From positions 1-27,630 of the forward strand of contig JADGJH010000157.1 of assembly GCA_027596945.1 (NCBI GenBank): a stretch of 27,630 nucleotides of DNA. Reading direction: 5' to 3'. The stretch is from Physocladia obscura (taxonomy: Eukaryota > Chytridiomycota > Chytridiomycetes > Chytridiales > Chytriomycetaceae). Made by a program: the position numbers and the translations under genes. Under the pieces are notes generated by a model. The model saw only the letters and a program-made list of their open reading frames with translations. It did not search any database and had not been told where the DNA came from. Every line of letters begins with the position of its first letter. The first letter of the stretch is position 1. Below are positions 1 through 10,700 of this stretch, piece after piece.

Positions 1-19
1 CTTCCCCCCCCCCCAATGT

Positions 20-1260
20 TGAAATTAAAACTCTGCTAGTCATACCATTTGAGAATTTGAGTGAACTCAACAACTGCAATGTAGTATATACTAATACAGA
101 AAATCTTATTAAATTAGTGGTTTATTTTGTTACTCAAGAACAAACTGTTTAAGACACCAATGGCAGAGTCACTAGAATTGAGTATAAAAACTATGTAGAA
201 GCTAATCCAGTGTATGAAGAAGTATTAGCAGCTGCAAAAGCTCTTGAAATTTCATTCAAAAACCAAAACCTTATTAGCCTAGCATGTGAAGCCTTTGGTA
301 TCCATGTAGGCAATGATAAAATTGAAAGCACATTCAACAAGAATACTAAGAAATTTTCTTTGAACATCAAAAACAGGCAACTGTTGAAACATTGTTTGAA
401 CCTTCAGAAACAGCAAGTTTAAAGTGTTATGATATTCAAAAATGTCATACAACTTGTATGACAGTCAAAAATAAAGACCCATGGTGCATATTCAGTATTT
501 TCAATGAAGTACAGCCTTATTCAGGAAGATTGCAAACAGGATGGTTTTATGTCGAAACGGAATTGAACCCTGTCTTGTGGGTAGCAAGATCTGCACCAGC
601 TGGTGCTGTCTTTGAATTTAAGAGAACATATTAGTAGGAAGTAGCTTGCTTCACCTACAAGAGTCAAAACACTTACCTGGGCCATCCAGCATAAGAACAT
701 TACTTACATAGTAGACCAGGATAGAGACTTGGGGTGGCTTGCACCAGTGCAGCATTGTTGGCAGCAGATTGACTGTAGCCCCATTGTTATTGGTCCAACA
801 GTTTTAAATATGCCAAAGGCCATGGCAGTAAGATCACATAATAAAATAAAAAGTTGTTCAGTATAGACCTGAAAACAGTGATAATGACAACAAGGTGTTG
901 CAATCTACATCATGATTGCATGTAATAAGGATTTTCTTCACTCTTTTCAACCATTTTCCTTATCATACAAAGTACTACAGTTTATATTTAATGTCAGAAA
1001 ATGGTGATTCTCCATTAATTGTGTTTGATGGTGGTTTTGGTAATAGAGAATCAAGTTCATCTTCCATACAACTTGAATTCATACTACCTTCAACACAAGG
1101 GGCTAATCAAACTCACCAGGTGTGTTCACTAACAGCTGCATTACATGCTGTCACAACTAGTTTGTGACACCAGAGGCTGCAGTCTAAGATTGGCTCCTTA
1201 TTTTGGGAATTAGAGCTGTTGTTTGAATCTTTTCTAAAGATAGCAAAGAGAAACAAATGA
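20..1260 (+). pseudogene. Decayed coding relic of an unidentified element
   Basis: Protein-like sequence runs along the plus strand but hops between frames: about 17-139, 151-380, 375-634, 665-870 and 916-1260, separated by stops and frameshifts. The segments read as one ordinary globular protein rather than noise, for example IPFENLSELNNCNVVYTN in the first, YDIQKCHTTC and QTGWFYVETELNPVLW in the third, and ITYIVDQDRDLGWLAP in the fourth. No ATG-initiated intact ORF and no splice pattern repairs it, so I read it as a dead copy, probably of a repetitive or mobile element truncated by the window edge. I do not recognise the family with confidence; no catalytic motif is visible. The base composition is like the flanking non-coding DNA. 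Confidence 0.5.
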
Positions 1261-1640
1261 AGAGACCTCAAAAAATGGATCCAAATGCATCATAGGGAAT
1301 TTGAAATAGGATAGATAAGTATGAAAAAAGGCTACAAGAAGGCTGTTGGATTTTAACTTTTGAAAACATTCTCAAATGAAACAAAACTTCTACTTTCTAA
1401 ACTACAACTACTATCAAGCTCTTAGCTTACAAAACTTGTAAGCCTCAATCTAAACAACTAGCAAGACAGATTTTAAGTTACAATAAGAAATTTTTCATAA
1501 ATTTAAAACATTGAGAAATTTTAAGTACATTTTTCAAATTTTTCAGGAATTGTAAATAAATAAAATGTGAAATTGAAATTGTTTTGAAATACAGTTCATT
1601 TTTTTTAAATGTTGTTCTGAATATTTCAAATTGTAAATTG

Positions 1641-1730
1641 TGTATGCATTGTGATGCATTGCAATGCATTTAGCATATTGTAGGTGGGGAAGCATTGCTT
1701 TCATTGCATTCCCATGCATTGTGATGCATT
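1641..1730. repeat. 10-bp ATGCATT tandem repeat cluster
   Basis: The 10-mer NNNATGCATT occurs three times head to tail at 1641-1670 and twice more at 1711-1730. Degenerate GCATT units lie between (about 1692-1710). The 17-bp string ATGCATTGTGATGCATT appears at both 1644 and 1714. ATGCAT is itself palindromic, so the array presents an even ladder of dyad sites. Confidence 0.75.
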
Positions 1731-1792
1731 TTTGAACATAAAAATGTCTAAAGATAGTATTATCATGTTTTAACTCAGTTTCCTCATGTGGG

Positions 1793-2150
1793 AGATTTGA
1801 ACAGTATTGGAAATTCAATAATGTGCCCCAAAATCCCCAAATGTTCATGAACACAGAAACTCACAATTTCCTGAGCACAATAAAATAAACAACTAAATAC
1901 TTTGGCACTGTTTTAATTGAGGTATCTAAATAGCCAACATTGTTCACTTTCTAGAGATGGCAGTGTGGTGTTTAGAGAATGTGGCAGATCAGAGATTTGG
2001 ATAGAGGCAGCAATTTAGTAATGATTTCCAAATCGCCCAAATCTTCACAAACCCCAACACTAAATACTCCCATCCCAAGTACAATAAAGAAATAATTAAA
2101 CACTCTTTGTATTGTTCCATTGATGATTCTGAACAGCTAGCAATTATTGA
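1793..2150. repeat. Diverged direct duplication, two copies of about 160 bp
   Basis: Copy A (about 1793-1945) and copy B (about 1981-2150) align end to end by eye with many substitutions and small indels. Shared anchors in the same order are GAGATTTG, TAATG, CCCAAAT.TTCA, ACAATAAA.AAA, TGTT..ATTGA and AGC.A..ATT. This looks like an old tandem duplication or two copies of a small non-autonomous element. Confidence 0.5.
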
Positions 2151-2494
2151 GTATCTCTACTTCGTCTGTTTGTTTTTGTTTTTTTTTTGTGTTTGCTTCT
2201 TCAGTTGTTCAATAATATATCCTTATTGAATATGTTGAGATCAATCACTACATAAAAGAAAGCAAAGGATGATATAGAAGAGTACGAACAGTTAATAAAA
2301 AAAATGTATGGAGATTAAATATGTTGTACAAATATTCAAAGGGAAGATGAGGATAAGTACAAGTTGTGGTTTGTGGATATCAGTCAACAAGCAAGTGTCT
2401 TATCCAAATTTAATGATGAGTAAACAAGCGAAAATTAGTTGTTTGCTGTGTTTGGCGAATCAGTAAATACGGGGGCGAGTCGAGAGCAATAAGG

Positions 2495-2797
2495 TCAATC
2501 GCCACCAACCAAAATAATAATGGTTCCACGAGTCGGATCGAATAAATAAACACAGCAGCGAATGGCGGCACTGTAACTAATGAAAACTACTACAACATAG
2601 CATAAATAGCGCTGTATGGCGGCAGACAATTCCTTTACCAGGAGGTTTTCCTTCAAACTCACGGCATTTTGCGGCATGCAAACCTGAGGACCCAGATTCA
2701 AATTGATCTCGTCCATTCTATTCACGTTCGCACGGTTGTATGCTTTAAATTCCCATGATGCTATCGCTACTCGATGGTTTGTGTTTGGATCACTCAT
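2495..2797 (-). CDS. Small hypothetical protein (100 aa)
   Basis: This ATG-initiated ORF begins about 90 bp past the stop of the LRR gene on the same strand. The first 55 residues (MSDPNTNHRVAIASWEFKAY onward) are polar and look coding. The second half (YLCYVVVVFISYSAAIRCCVYLF) is hydrophobic and may be either a membrane segment or read-through of an intron: a possible donor, GTTTGC, lies just after codon 38 and another GT after NLLV. I recognise no family. It could be the first exon of a longer gene whose remainder is not visible downstream, or not a gene at all. Confidence 0.3.
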   Translation of the reverse strand: MSDPNTNHRVAIASWEFKAYNRANVNRMDEINLNLGPQVCMPQNAVSLKENLLVKELSAAIQRYLCYVVVVFISYSAAIRCCVYLFDPTRGTIIILVGGD

Positions 2798-2888
2798 TTT
2801 TTGAAAATTTGAAGAGTAAAAATTTTCAATACACTTTTTTTTTACTGAGATTGCATGATTAGTTGATCTTGGCGTTGTTATTTGATTT

Positions 2889-4592
2889 TCAACTTGATGT
2901 TAGTGATGGACTATCTTTCGATATCGATGCATAGCTGATGCCTTGGGTACCACCGACTACATCTGCCGATACGATGGCCGAAGAGGAGTTGTACGCAGCA
3001 AGGTTGGTATCCATATCAATGTTTGCATTGGAGATACTTCTGGCAAATTCCGTTTCAATGCTGATGAATTCAGTTGGAGCACGCTCATCTTCAATAGCCG
3101 GTTCGACATTTTCTTCCTTTTTTCTATGAGCACTGCCGTTGCTCACCAGAAATTCCATCTCATAGCTATGTTCTGGAACATGGATAGACGCATAGTCGGG
3201 TAATTGCGGAGTATATTCTGGTAAATCCAGTAGTTCTCTTGCCCGTGCGACACTTGCAGCACTTGTCAAACCACCCTCCAATTCAAAATCTCCGCCAGCA
3301 TCCCCCAACTGTGCACGAACTCTAGCAATTTGACGCTCGCGTCTGTTTTTTCGCCATCGAAACCAAATAAAAAGGGCAAATCCAAGCGCACCAACAACAA
3401 TACCGACAGCTGCATATTTAACAGTGGTTGCAAGAGCGTCGAGAAATGTTGAGCTGCTGCTGCTGTCGTTATTGTCATTGCCGTTGCCGCCATTGCTTTC
3501 AGTAAGTCCGGCAGGAGCATTTGGATCAATCAATGTTAAATTCGCTGAACCACAGAACGGGAGAGCAAGGGAAACGTTTCGAACACATGATGGACTGTAA
3601 GGCCACGTTACATTTACGCAAATAGATGTATTTGAAAAATCGCAAGTAGATGTCAATTGCCATTCCCCGTTATTGACAGTCGGTCGAATTACAGAATTTG
3701 GTAGCGGCCCCGACAGGTGAGAATTATTGGCAACTATAACCGCTTCAATCGTATCGGCAAGCGACTGTGGAATTAATCCAGAGAGGTTGTTGTTTGAAAG
3801 CCAAAGCTGGGTGAAGAAACCAGTCGGTGATGCAAGATACGATGGTAACTCCGGAATAGACCCGTTCAAGATTCTTAATTCGTTACCCCAATTCTCAACT
3901 GCCCCTGTCATATTCCTGATGGCTTTTAATGGAATGAAGGCGTGTGGTAAAATAGCTTACAAGATAGAAAAGTAGGTGGATGAATTCAGGAAGGTGAATA
4001 ATGGGTCGAGAATATTTGGGCCATACAGCGCATTGTGCAGTCCCAGACCTGATAAGTTGGTAAACTTTTGGAGCGAAGGTGGCAAAGTCGAAAGTGGAGT
4101 TGGCGGTTCATGGATAGTGAGTGAATAAACTGAGTGTTGGCTGCAAAAGAGGGCAGAAAAGTAGGAATTTGAAGGGTTGGTAGGATTTGTGATAGTGGTC
4201 TAGAAAAAAAAGTGAATAAACAAACACTTAAAACTAATATAAATTATCTTTACATTCTGAATGCATTCAACCAAAGTGTTTGAGTTGCTGAAGCCAAAGT
4301 TCTGAGCAAGCAATGAGAGAGCGACACAGTCACCGGAGGATTGGTTAATGGAAGAGAATGCAGAAACGTCAATGAAAACTTGGCCGGTCGAGTCAAAACA
4401 AGAAAAAGAAGAAGAAGACGGCGATGTTGAAGATGATGAAGTGTTGTCGCTATTTTGCTTTGCTTGCGTAACGACTTTTGTGCCAACTGCAATCAACACA
4501 ATCGTAATAACCAATACCAGCCAGTTGCGTTTCACCACATCGAACGCACGCCGCATTATCCGCCGTCGATCAGCTTGAAATCCGTTGCTCAT
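2889..4592 (-). CDS. LRR-containing membrane protein, receptor-like, no kinase
   Basis: Three exons, 4592-4254, 4199-3961 and 3915-2889, join in frame (introns of 54 and 45 nt; donors GTAAAG and GTAAGC) to give 534 aa. A basic N-tail is followed by a membrane anchor at about residues 24-40 (WLVLVITIVLIAVG), a Ser/Thr-rich stalk, and an extracellular part with two recognisable plant-type leucine-rich repeats (LWLSNNNLSGLIPQSL and VANNSHLSGPLPN) and several N-glycosylation sequons. A Ser/Asn-rich linker leads to a second membrane helix at about 358-380 (AAVGIVVGALGFALFIWF), then a basic stop-transfer FRWRKNRRER and a cytosolic tail of about 150 aa. There is no kinase domain. The layout suggests a surface recognition or adhesion protein; function and ligand are unknown. 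It faces a long gene-poor stretch upstream. Confidence 0.75.
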
Positions 4593-6466
4593 TGAAAGTG
4601 CTAATAATATTTGCGATGGTGTTCAGCGGAAGAGTTTCAAGTTTGAAGAAAATTCAAACAATTTCATCGACGTTGGGGAAGCCTAAGTGTATACTGCACA
4701 ACACCAAGCAGCAATATCGGCGTTAATAACCAACCGTCACACACTTAAGTTTGCAACACTAACAGTGGCAAATGAAGTAGAGAAGGAAACCCATTTGTCA
4801 TCAAACCACTGTCCACAGCTCCACATCCATCATTATCGTTGGCAAACACAGATGCGCTGATTGCAGATTGTAGGAAAATGTGTCTGTGGATGATTGAGAC
4901 TCTGCAATATCTATAGAATTTAAGTTCGTAAAGACTTTCGCTTTCCAGATACTTAATCAAATATACCAAACTATCCAGTCTTTGTTAAATGCCAGCATCA
5001 ATCTTTAAATCAATGACCCATAAGCTTGATTCTAATAACATACGTGGTATTGGAGAGCAGAGTGCAAATCTTAAACACTAGGGAAAATTCCATTTGATAA
5101 GTTGCCAAAAATTTTTACAAATGCTATTGTTGCATTTTCCAAGTTGAAGGTGCCATGAAGAATCCCTGGCTTTTTGCAATAAAATTTTGAAAGTCCACAA
5201 GACAGGTCTTCTCAACCCAAATTTCTTAGTGACCTGAAAAATATCATCAACAACATTGTCCATATCTAAATTTTCAAATACTTTTTATGTTGAAGAAAAT
5301 GCAACTTTGTGGTAAGAGGTTGTTAGTTGATCATGTTAGATTTAAGAAATAAAATGTGTTATACAAGCTGAATAGATGTTAAATAATATTTAATAGAATT
5401 GGAAATAGAAGTATTATTTATTAAATAACTGTGAAAGAATATAAAATTATTTTATTCACAGCAAAATTCAAAAATAGGGATTAAATGTTATAACTTTGTC
5501 TTTACATTTGAACAATTTTCGTTTCCTAAGAAATTGGTTTTTAATCAATATTAAGGCATTAAAAATGAGGCACAAAAGTTTTATTTTGAGGCACAGAATT
5601 GGGAAATAAATAAGATTCTAAAACTAAATTATACTTTACTGTGCAAATTCCACTAGTTCAAGTGAATCTGCCTTTGCAGGATTCAACAGTTCACACTATT
5701 CAGCAGAAATAAAACCAAATGTAATTAATTGCTGTTTGATTATATCTGGAGTGGGGGTTCTGTTTGGGGTTGTGGAGATTTAGAAATAACTTAATCAAAC
5801 CCAAAACTTTCATAATTTGTGAGTATTGATATCTGTGAAATGTCAGTTCTGAAAATGCTTTCAACAACAGTGTGACAATTCCAGTTGGACAAGAGCAAGC
5901 TTTCGATGCAACAAAATGCACATTACCAAATCAACAAAATTTTAAGAAAGCCTTTTGTTGAAATTTCATAAACAAAAAGTTTGAATTACGCCCAGATACT
6001 GCGTAAAAAAGACAAGATTCTGTTTTTTCCAATGAGTGGTACCTAACGTGATGCTTGTATAAATGTATTACGCAGCCCAGACTTTAATTTGCTTGTTTGG
6101 AAAGATGAAAGATGTCATTGTTTTGAATTTTTGGGCATTCATGAATTCTTGAAAAATTGCTCGAAATTTCTTCCAAACTATCTTCAAAAGTTTCTCTTCA
6201 AAGTTAGCATCAGACTGCTTGAAATATTGATAAGTGACAAGGCATACAATTACTGAAACCTAGAATAGGCTTTGAATGCGGTTGAAACAGGACAACACAC
6301 AAGAACCAATCTTTGGATTTGCTCCAGTTGGAAAGAGACGCAGAAATGACGAACGAAGAAGGCACGTTTTACAAGACAGATTTAAATATTCGAAAAATTG
6401 ATTGCTCAAGAAGATATTGGAAAAGTTTCGCACTAGTCTTTAAAATAAAATGTAGTTATTTTGAAT
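4593..6466. other. Gene-poor stretch of about 1.9 kb
   Basis: No gene could be supported. Two minus-strand ORFs (5263-5078 and 4969-4745) have some protein character (KFGLRRPVLWTFKILLQK in the first) but no convincing junction or family. A plus-strand segment near 6280-6400 reads EPIFGFAPVGKRRRNDERRR before a stop. These may be exons of a gene I cannot assemble, or relics. The middle (about 5340-5640) is very AT-rich. The first part should hold the promoter of the LRR gene. Confidence 0.4.
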
Positions 6467-7689
6467 TTATTTTGATTGCCGAATCCAGGCATCATGTCTT
6501 GAAATAATTTCTGGGATGAAGACACCTTCGATTTCTGTATTTTCGGCAATTTGGAATTCGTTGAGACGAACATCTTTAACCTCTGATGATGTAATAAGAA
6601 CAACATGGTGTTTTCTAGTTGAAAGAATATTTCCTATCACAGCTTGATGCCCATAATTCTTCAACGCCCCTTGCGCTTTTTGGACTAGAATCGAAGGGTC
6701 TGTTTCAAGCTAGATATGCTGATGAATACAATTGAAAATTGAACTTTAAAGTTGAAATTCACAAACTTTGAATGAAACTACATAAGCACGCGGTGCCCAT
6801 TCTTTTACTAAAGGCGACAAGACTTTTGGAACTTGATCAAGTTCGAGCTTTAATAACCCCTCCCCGCCACTCTGAATTTTATGGTGGACCATCTTTCCAA
6901 TCGGAATATAAAAATCTGAAACTGCAGCTGCCAAGTAAAATAAAGCGCGTTCATTGATTGTGGAAAGTGTCAAGGTGATTTCACGCAAAAGGAACAAGTA
7001 CTCATTAACATCGACAAATGAAATAGTTTCCAGGAGACCAGCAGATTTTACGGCTGTATACTTGTTAAGAACTTGTAGCATTTTAGGCGTGTACTGTGGC
7101 GCTACTTTTTTTGGACAGTCAGACCACAATTTTATATTTCAGCGATTACTCACCCTTAACTCCTCCATTTCCATCTGAAGCCATAAAATCCAAGAAACAA
7201 TTCGTCGAATGAGAATAATGCCTCGAGTAGGGAAGAAGAGAGTATTGTCTGTGCAAAAAAATGACTGCGTATCCATGATCAAGAAAGAACTCGGTAGAAA
7301 TAGCTCCTCTTGTTCCTGCCGAGAAGTTATCGATAAATCGAACTGTTTGAGTTTCCAGAGGAACAGTTGTTCCGCCGCTCTGGCGATAATAACTTAGCGT
7401 CGAAATATTTTCAAAGAAATAATCGATTGCAGAAAAGTACTTACAGTCACAAGTACGATTTTACGTCCAGAAATCTTTGAATGCTTTTCGACAAATGCAG
7501 CAACTCGTTTTGCAACAGTTTGCAGATTCAAAGGAGCTTGTTGGGCGAGAAAGAATCTGAAAAGCTGCTGTGAGAACGCAAGAAAAGAGAGATGAAACAT
7601 TATACACAGAAATGACGCAACTCATCGGCGTTTATACGTTGATGTGGTGCGGAAGACTGGCTCCTGTGGCCAAGTTTCTCATCATCCAT
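6467..7689 (-). CDS. PPCS: Phosphopantothenate-cysteine ligase (PPCS)
   Basis: This enzyme joins cysteine to 4'-phosphopantothenate, the second step of CoA biosynthesis, in the cytosol; fungi call it Cab2. Five exons, 7689-7606, 7567-7445, 7379-7154, 7104-6767 and 6709-6467, join in frame to 337 aa, slightly longer than the human enzyme (311 aa). Family landmarks in order are GRKIVLVT then SGGTTVPLE (split by intron 2, about residues 63-78), [14 protein letters not shown] (about 83-96), [10 protein letters not shown] and [39 protein letters not shown] (split by intron 4) and the final VIGNIL segment. Introns are 38, 65, 49 and 57 nt. Donors are GTATAA, GTAAGT, GTGAGT and the unusual GTTTGT. 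Two acceptors are NAGNAG-like, so single-residue isoforms are possible. The start is the first ATG of the frame, 42 bp from the divergent ASCC3 ATG. Confidence 0.93.
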
Positions 7690-7731
7690 TTGCTTTTGTA
7701 ATTTTCCCGTTTGAAAAAACGTCAACACAAT
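7690..7731. promoter_or_regulatory. 42-bp divergent intergenic region PPCS/ASCC3
   Basis: Only 42 bp separate the two outward-facing ATGs. The transcripts must either share a tiny bidirectional core promoter or start inside each other's genes and overlap at their 5' ends. The stretch is T/A-rich (TTGCTTTTGTAATTTTCCCG) with no clear TATA box. Confidence 0.6.
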
Positions 7732-10700
7732 ATGTTTGCAGCTCTCCTTCGTTCACAAAGCTCTGACCAGAAATATCAAGAAGATCAGCTTGACCATAAT
7801 ACTAGCGTTGCAAAAACTACGAAAGTTCGCGCGTGGAGCGGTGTTGTTTACGCCGAATTCAAACGTAGAGCCGAACTCCAAAACAGCACAAACTACACTA
7901 ACGGAAACGACTTGGAACCGTTCAGTAGACTCGAGTTTGGGGAAGATACTTATTTTGTCGATCCGTTCAAAGCTCTTGCTGCCTTTTCCATCCAACCAGA
8001 AAATCGGCAACTGCTTTCGCGAAGTCAAACCTTTGAAAATGTTAACAACACTGACAGCGATAATGACACCCATGCTGATGACAGCGATAATTATTCTGAG
8101 CAATTTGCAGATTCATGGGAAGTAACTCCGCATCTAGATCCTCGTGATGCAAACGTATCACGTATTTCAAACGCGACGGGAAGCGCATCAAACACTTTCA
8201 ACTTTGATCGTGATTGGCTCATCAAGTATTCTTCTAAATTCCACACAACTGCCTGGCTTTTATTTTTCTGACTATTGTTTTCGATTCTAGACAGTGCGAA
8301 AATCATTTGGAGTCGTTTGCTGACTCTGACGCATTGTCTCCTCTGGCCTTATGCACTCAAATTTTCTCAACTTTGCGTACTTCGCAATCTGACGATGATA
8401 TTCAAAGTGTTTTGCTAGATTCTCTTGGATATGGAAATATAGATTTCGTTGCCCAGCTGTTACTCCATCGAAAGGAACTTGTGGAAAATATTGTCGCTAA
8501 TGTTCGTAATATTATTTTTAAGTCAATATAATCGTAATTAATTTTTCTTAATAAATTCATAGAGTCAGTCTGACCCATTTTATCATAAAAATCAAGGAAA
8601 GAATGGAATTCAAAAGCTTCAATTTAAACCCCAGTACGGAGCTCAAGTGACTGTAATATCCGAGTCTGAAAAACAAGCTTTGAAACAACAACGCAGAGAC
8701 GCAAAGAAACGTATGAAAAAAACAGTGGATGAAAATGAAGCGGCAGAATCTGCGAATATGCTTGGGTTTGATATTGAATACCTTAAAAAAGTAAGGGAGG
8801 ATCAATTGATACTGGGAGCAAACAGTACAGGTATTTCCAATCCGGTAAGGTGTTTTTTTTTTCTCGAGAAAAGCTTAATTTAAAAACCGAAACAAAGACG
8901 ATTACTACTGCTTCTATTATTACTTACCCGCATGTCTATCAAGCCGCGGATACAAATGCAACGTCTACATTTGGTGCCCGTACTGCGCTCCCAGCTGGTT
9001 CAACTCGTGAAGAATTTCAGGAATACGAAGAAATTACGATACCTGTTGCCAAAGTTGCTCCGAAACGCGCCAATGAGGCCTCGATTTCTGTTACTGATTT
9101 TCAACCCTGGATTCAGGCAGCTTATAAAGGCTATAAAACGCTTAACCGTGTTCAAAGCCTCGTTTATCCCATTGCGTTCGAAACAAACGAAAATATGCTT
9201 GTATGCGCTCCAACAGGTGCAGGAAAGACAGATGTAGCAATGCTTACAATTTTGCGGTGTATTTCTCAAAATCGGAAACATGGATTTATTATGAAAAACG
9301 ATTTCAAGATTGTGTATGTCGCGCCAATGAAAGCTTTGGCGGCTGAGATTGTTGCAAAGTTTTCAAAGAGATTGGGAGCCTCAGAACGAGATGGAGGACT
9401 TGGTTTGACAGTCAAAGAGCTGACTGGTAAGTGAAACTGATACGCATCCTGTACTAACTCTATTTCTTTTTTCTTCAATCTTACACGTAGGTGATATGCA
9501 ATTAACCAAAGCTGAAATAGCAGCGACTCAAATGATTGTGACTACTCCAGAAAAGTGGGATGTGGTGACAAGAAAGTCTATTGGAGACACAGAGCTTGCC
9601 CAAAAAGTACGCCTTCTCATTATCGATGAAGTTCATCTGCTTCATGAAGATCGCGGAAGTGTAATTGAAAGTATTGTTGCGAGAACGCAGCGGCTTGTAG
9701 AAACAAGTCAAAGCTTAATCAGAATCGTTGGATTATCAGCGACTTTACCAAATTATGTTGATGTTGCAAAATTCTTAGGGTAAAATTTTCATTTTTTCAT
9801 TTCCATTTTGTGACACAAATTGATCTGCTTTTTTTTTTGTCAGAGTTAATCCCTATCAAGGATTGTTCTACTTTGATTCAGGGTTTCGACCGGTTCCTCT
9901 TGAACAACATTTTGTTGGAGTTAAAGGCCGTGCTGGCTCAGCGTCATCCAAGACACACATGGACCGAGTTTGTTACGAAAAATTGATAAGTTTGGTTCGT
10001 GAAGGACATCAAGTTATGGTTTTTGTGCATTCACGAAAAGACACTGTAAAAACAGCAATGATGTTGAGAGATGAAGCAATGACTGATGGACTTTCTGGTC
10101 TGTTCGAAACGGCGAAAGAAGAAGCTAGTTACGGAAACGCGGTAAAAGAAATAGCAAAATCTCGAAACAAAGAACTCAAAGAGCTGTTTGGATCTGGTTT
10201 TGGAATCCATCATGCTGGAATGCTGAGAAGTGATAGATCTATGGTGGAAAGGTGTTTTGAGAAAGGTTATATGCGAGTTTTGTGTTGTACAGCCACGTTG
10301 GCATGGGGAGTTAATTTACCTGCGTATGCTGTCTTGATCAAAGGAACCCAACTTTACGATTCTCAAAAGGGTTCTTTTGTAGATTTGTCGATTTTGGATG
10401 TACTTCAAATTTTTGGACGTGCTGGACGGTTTTTTCTTTCCTTTCTTTTTTTTCTGTTTGCTGTATTCTAAATTGAAAATAGGCCACAATATGAAGATCG
10501 CGGCGTTGGATATATTCTCACAACTCATGATAAATTAAGTCACTACGTTGCAGCGATGGCAATGCAACATCCTATCGAGTCGAAATTTGCGGAACACTTG
10601 ACTGATAATCTGAATGCTGAAATTTCACTTGGAACTGTAACAACTGTTGATGAGGCTATCAAGTGGCTTTCGTATTCTTATTTGTTTGTCAGAATGCGCA

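Larger units (their letters stand above)
1261..2494. other. Non-coding, AT-rich stretch
   Basis: No supported gene. Short protein-like snatches near 1300-1480 may be the tail of the upstream relic. The stretch holds the ATGCATT repeat cluster (1641-1730) and two diverged copies of a sequence of about 160 bp (about 1793-1945 and 1981-2150), listed separately. A poly-T run lies near 2178. Confidence 0.5.

Noticed and set aside
5078..5263. 61-aa minus-strand ORF with some protein character
   Set aside because: No family, no clear splice partner, and a stop lies just upstream of the ATG frame; mentioned only within the gene-poor stretch.
7736..8125. Alternative ORFs overlapping ASCC3 exon 1 on both strands
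   Set aside because: The exon 1 frame from ATG 7732 joins in phase to the conserved downstream exons; the others are frame shadows.
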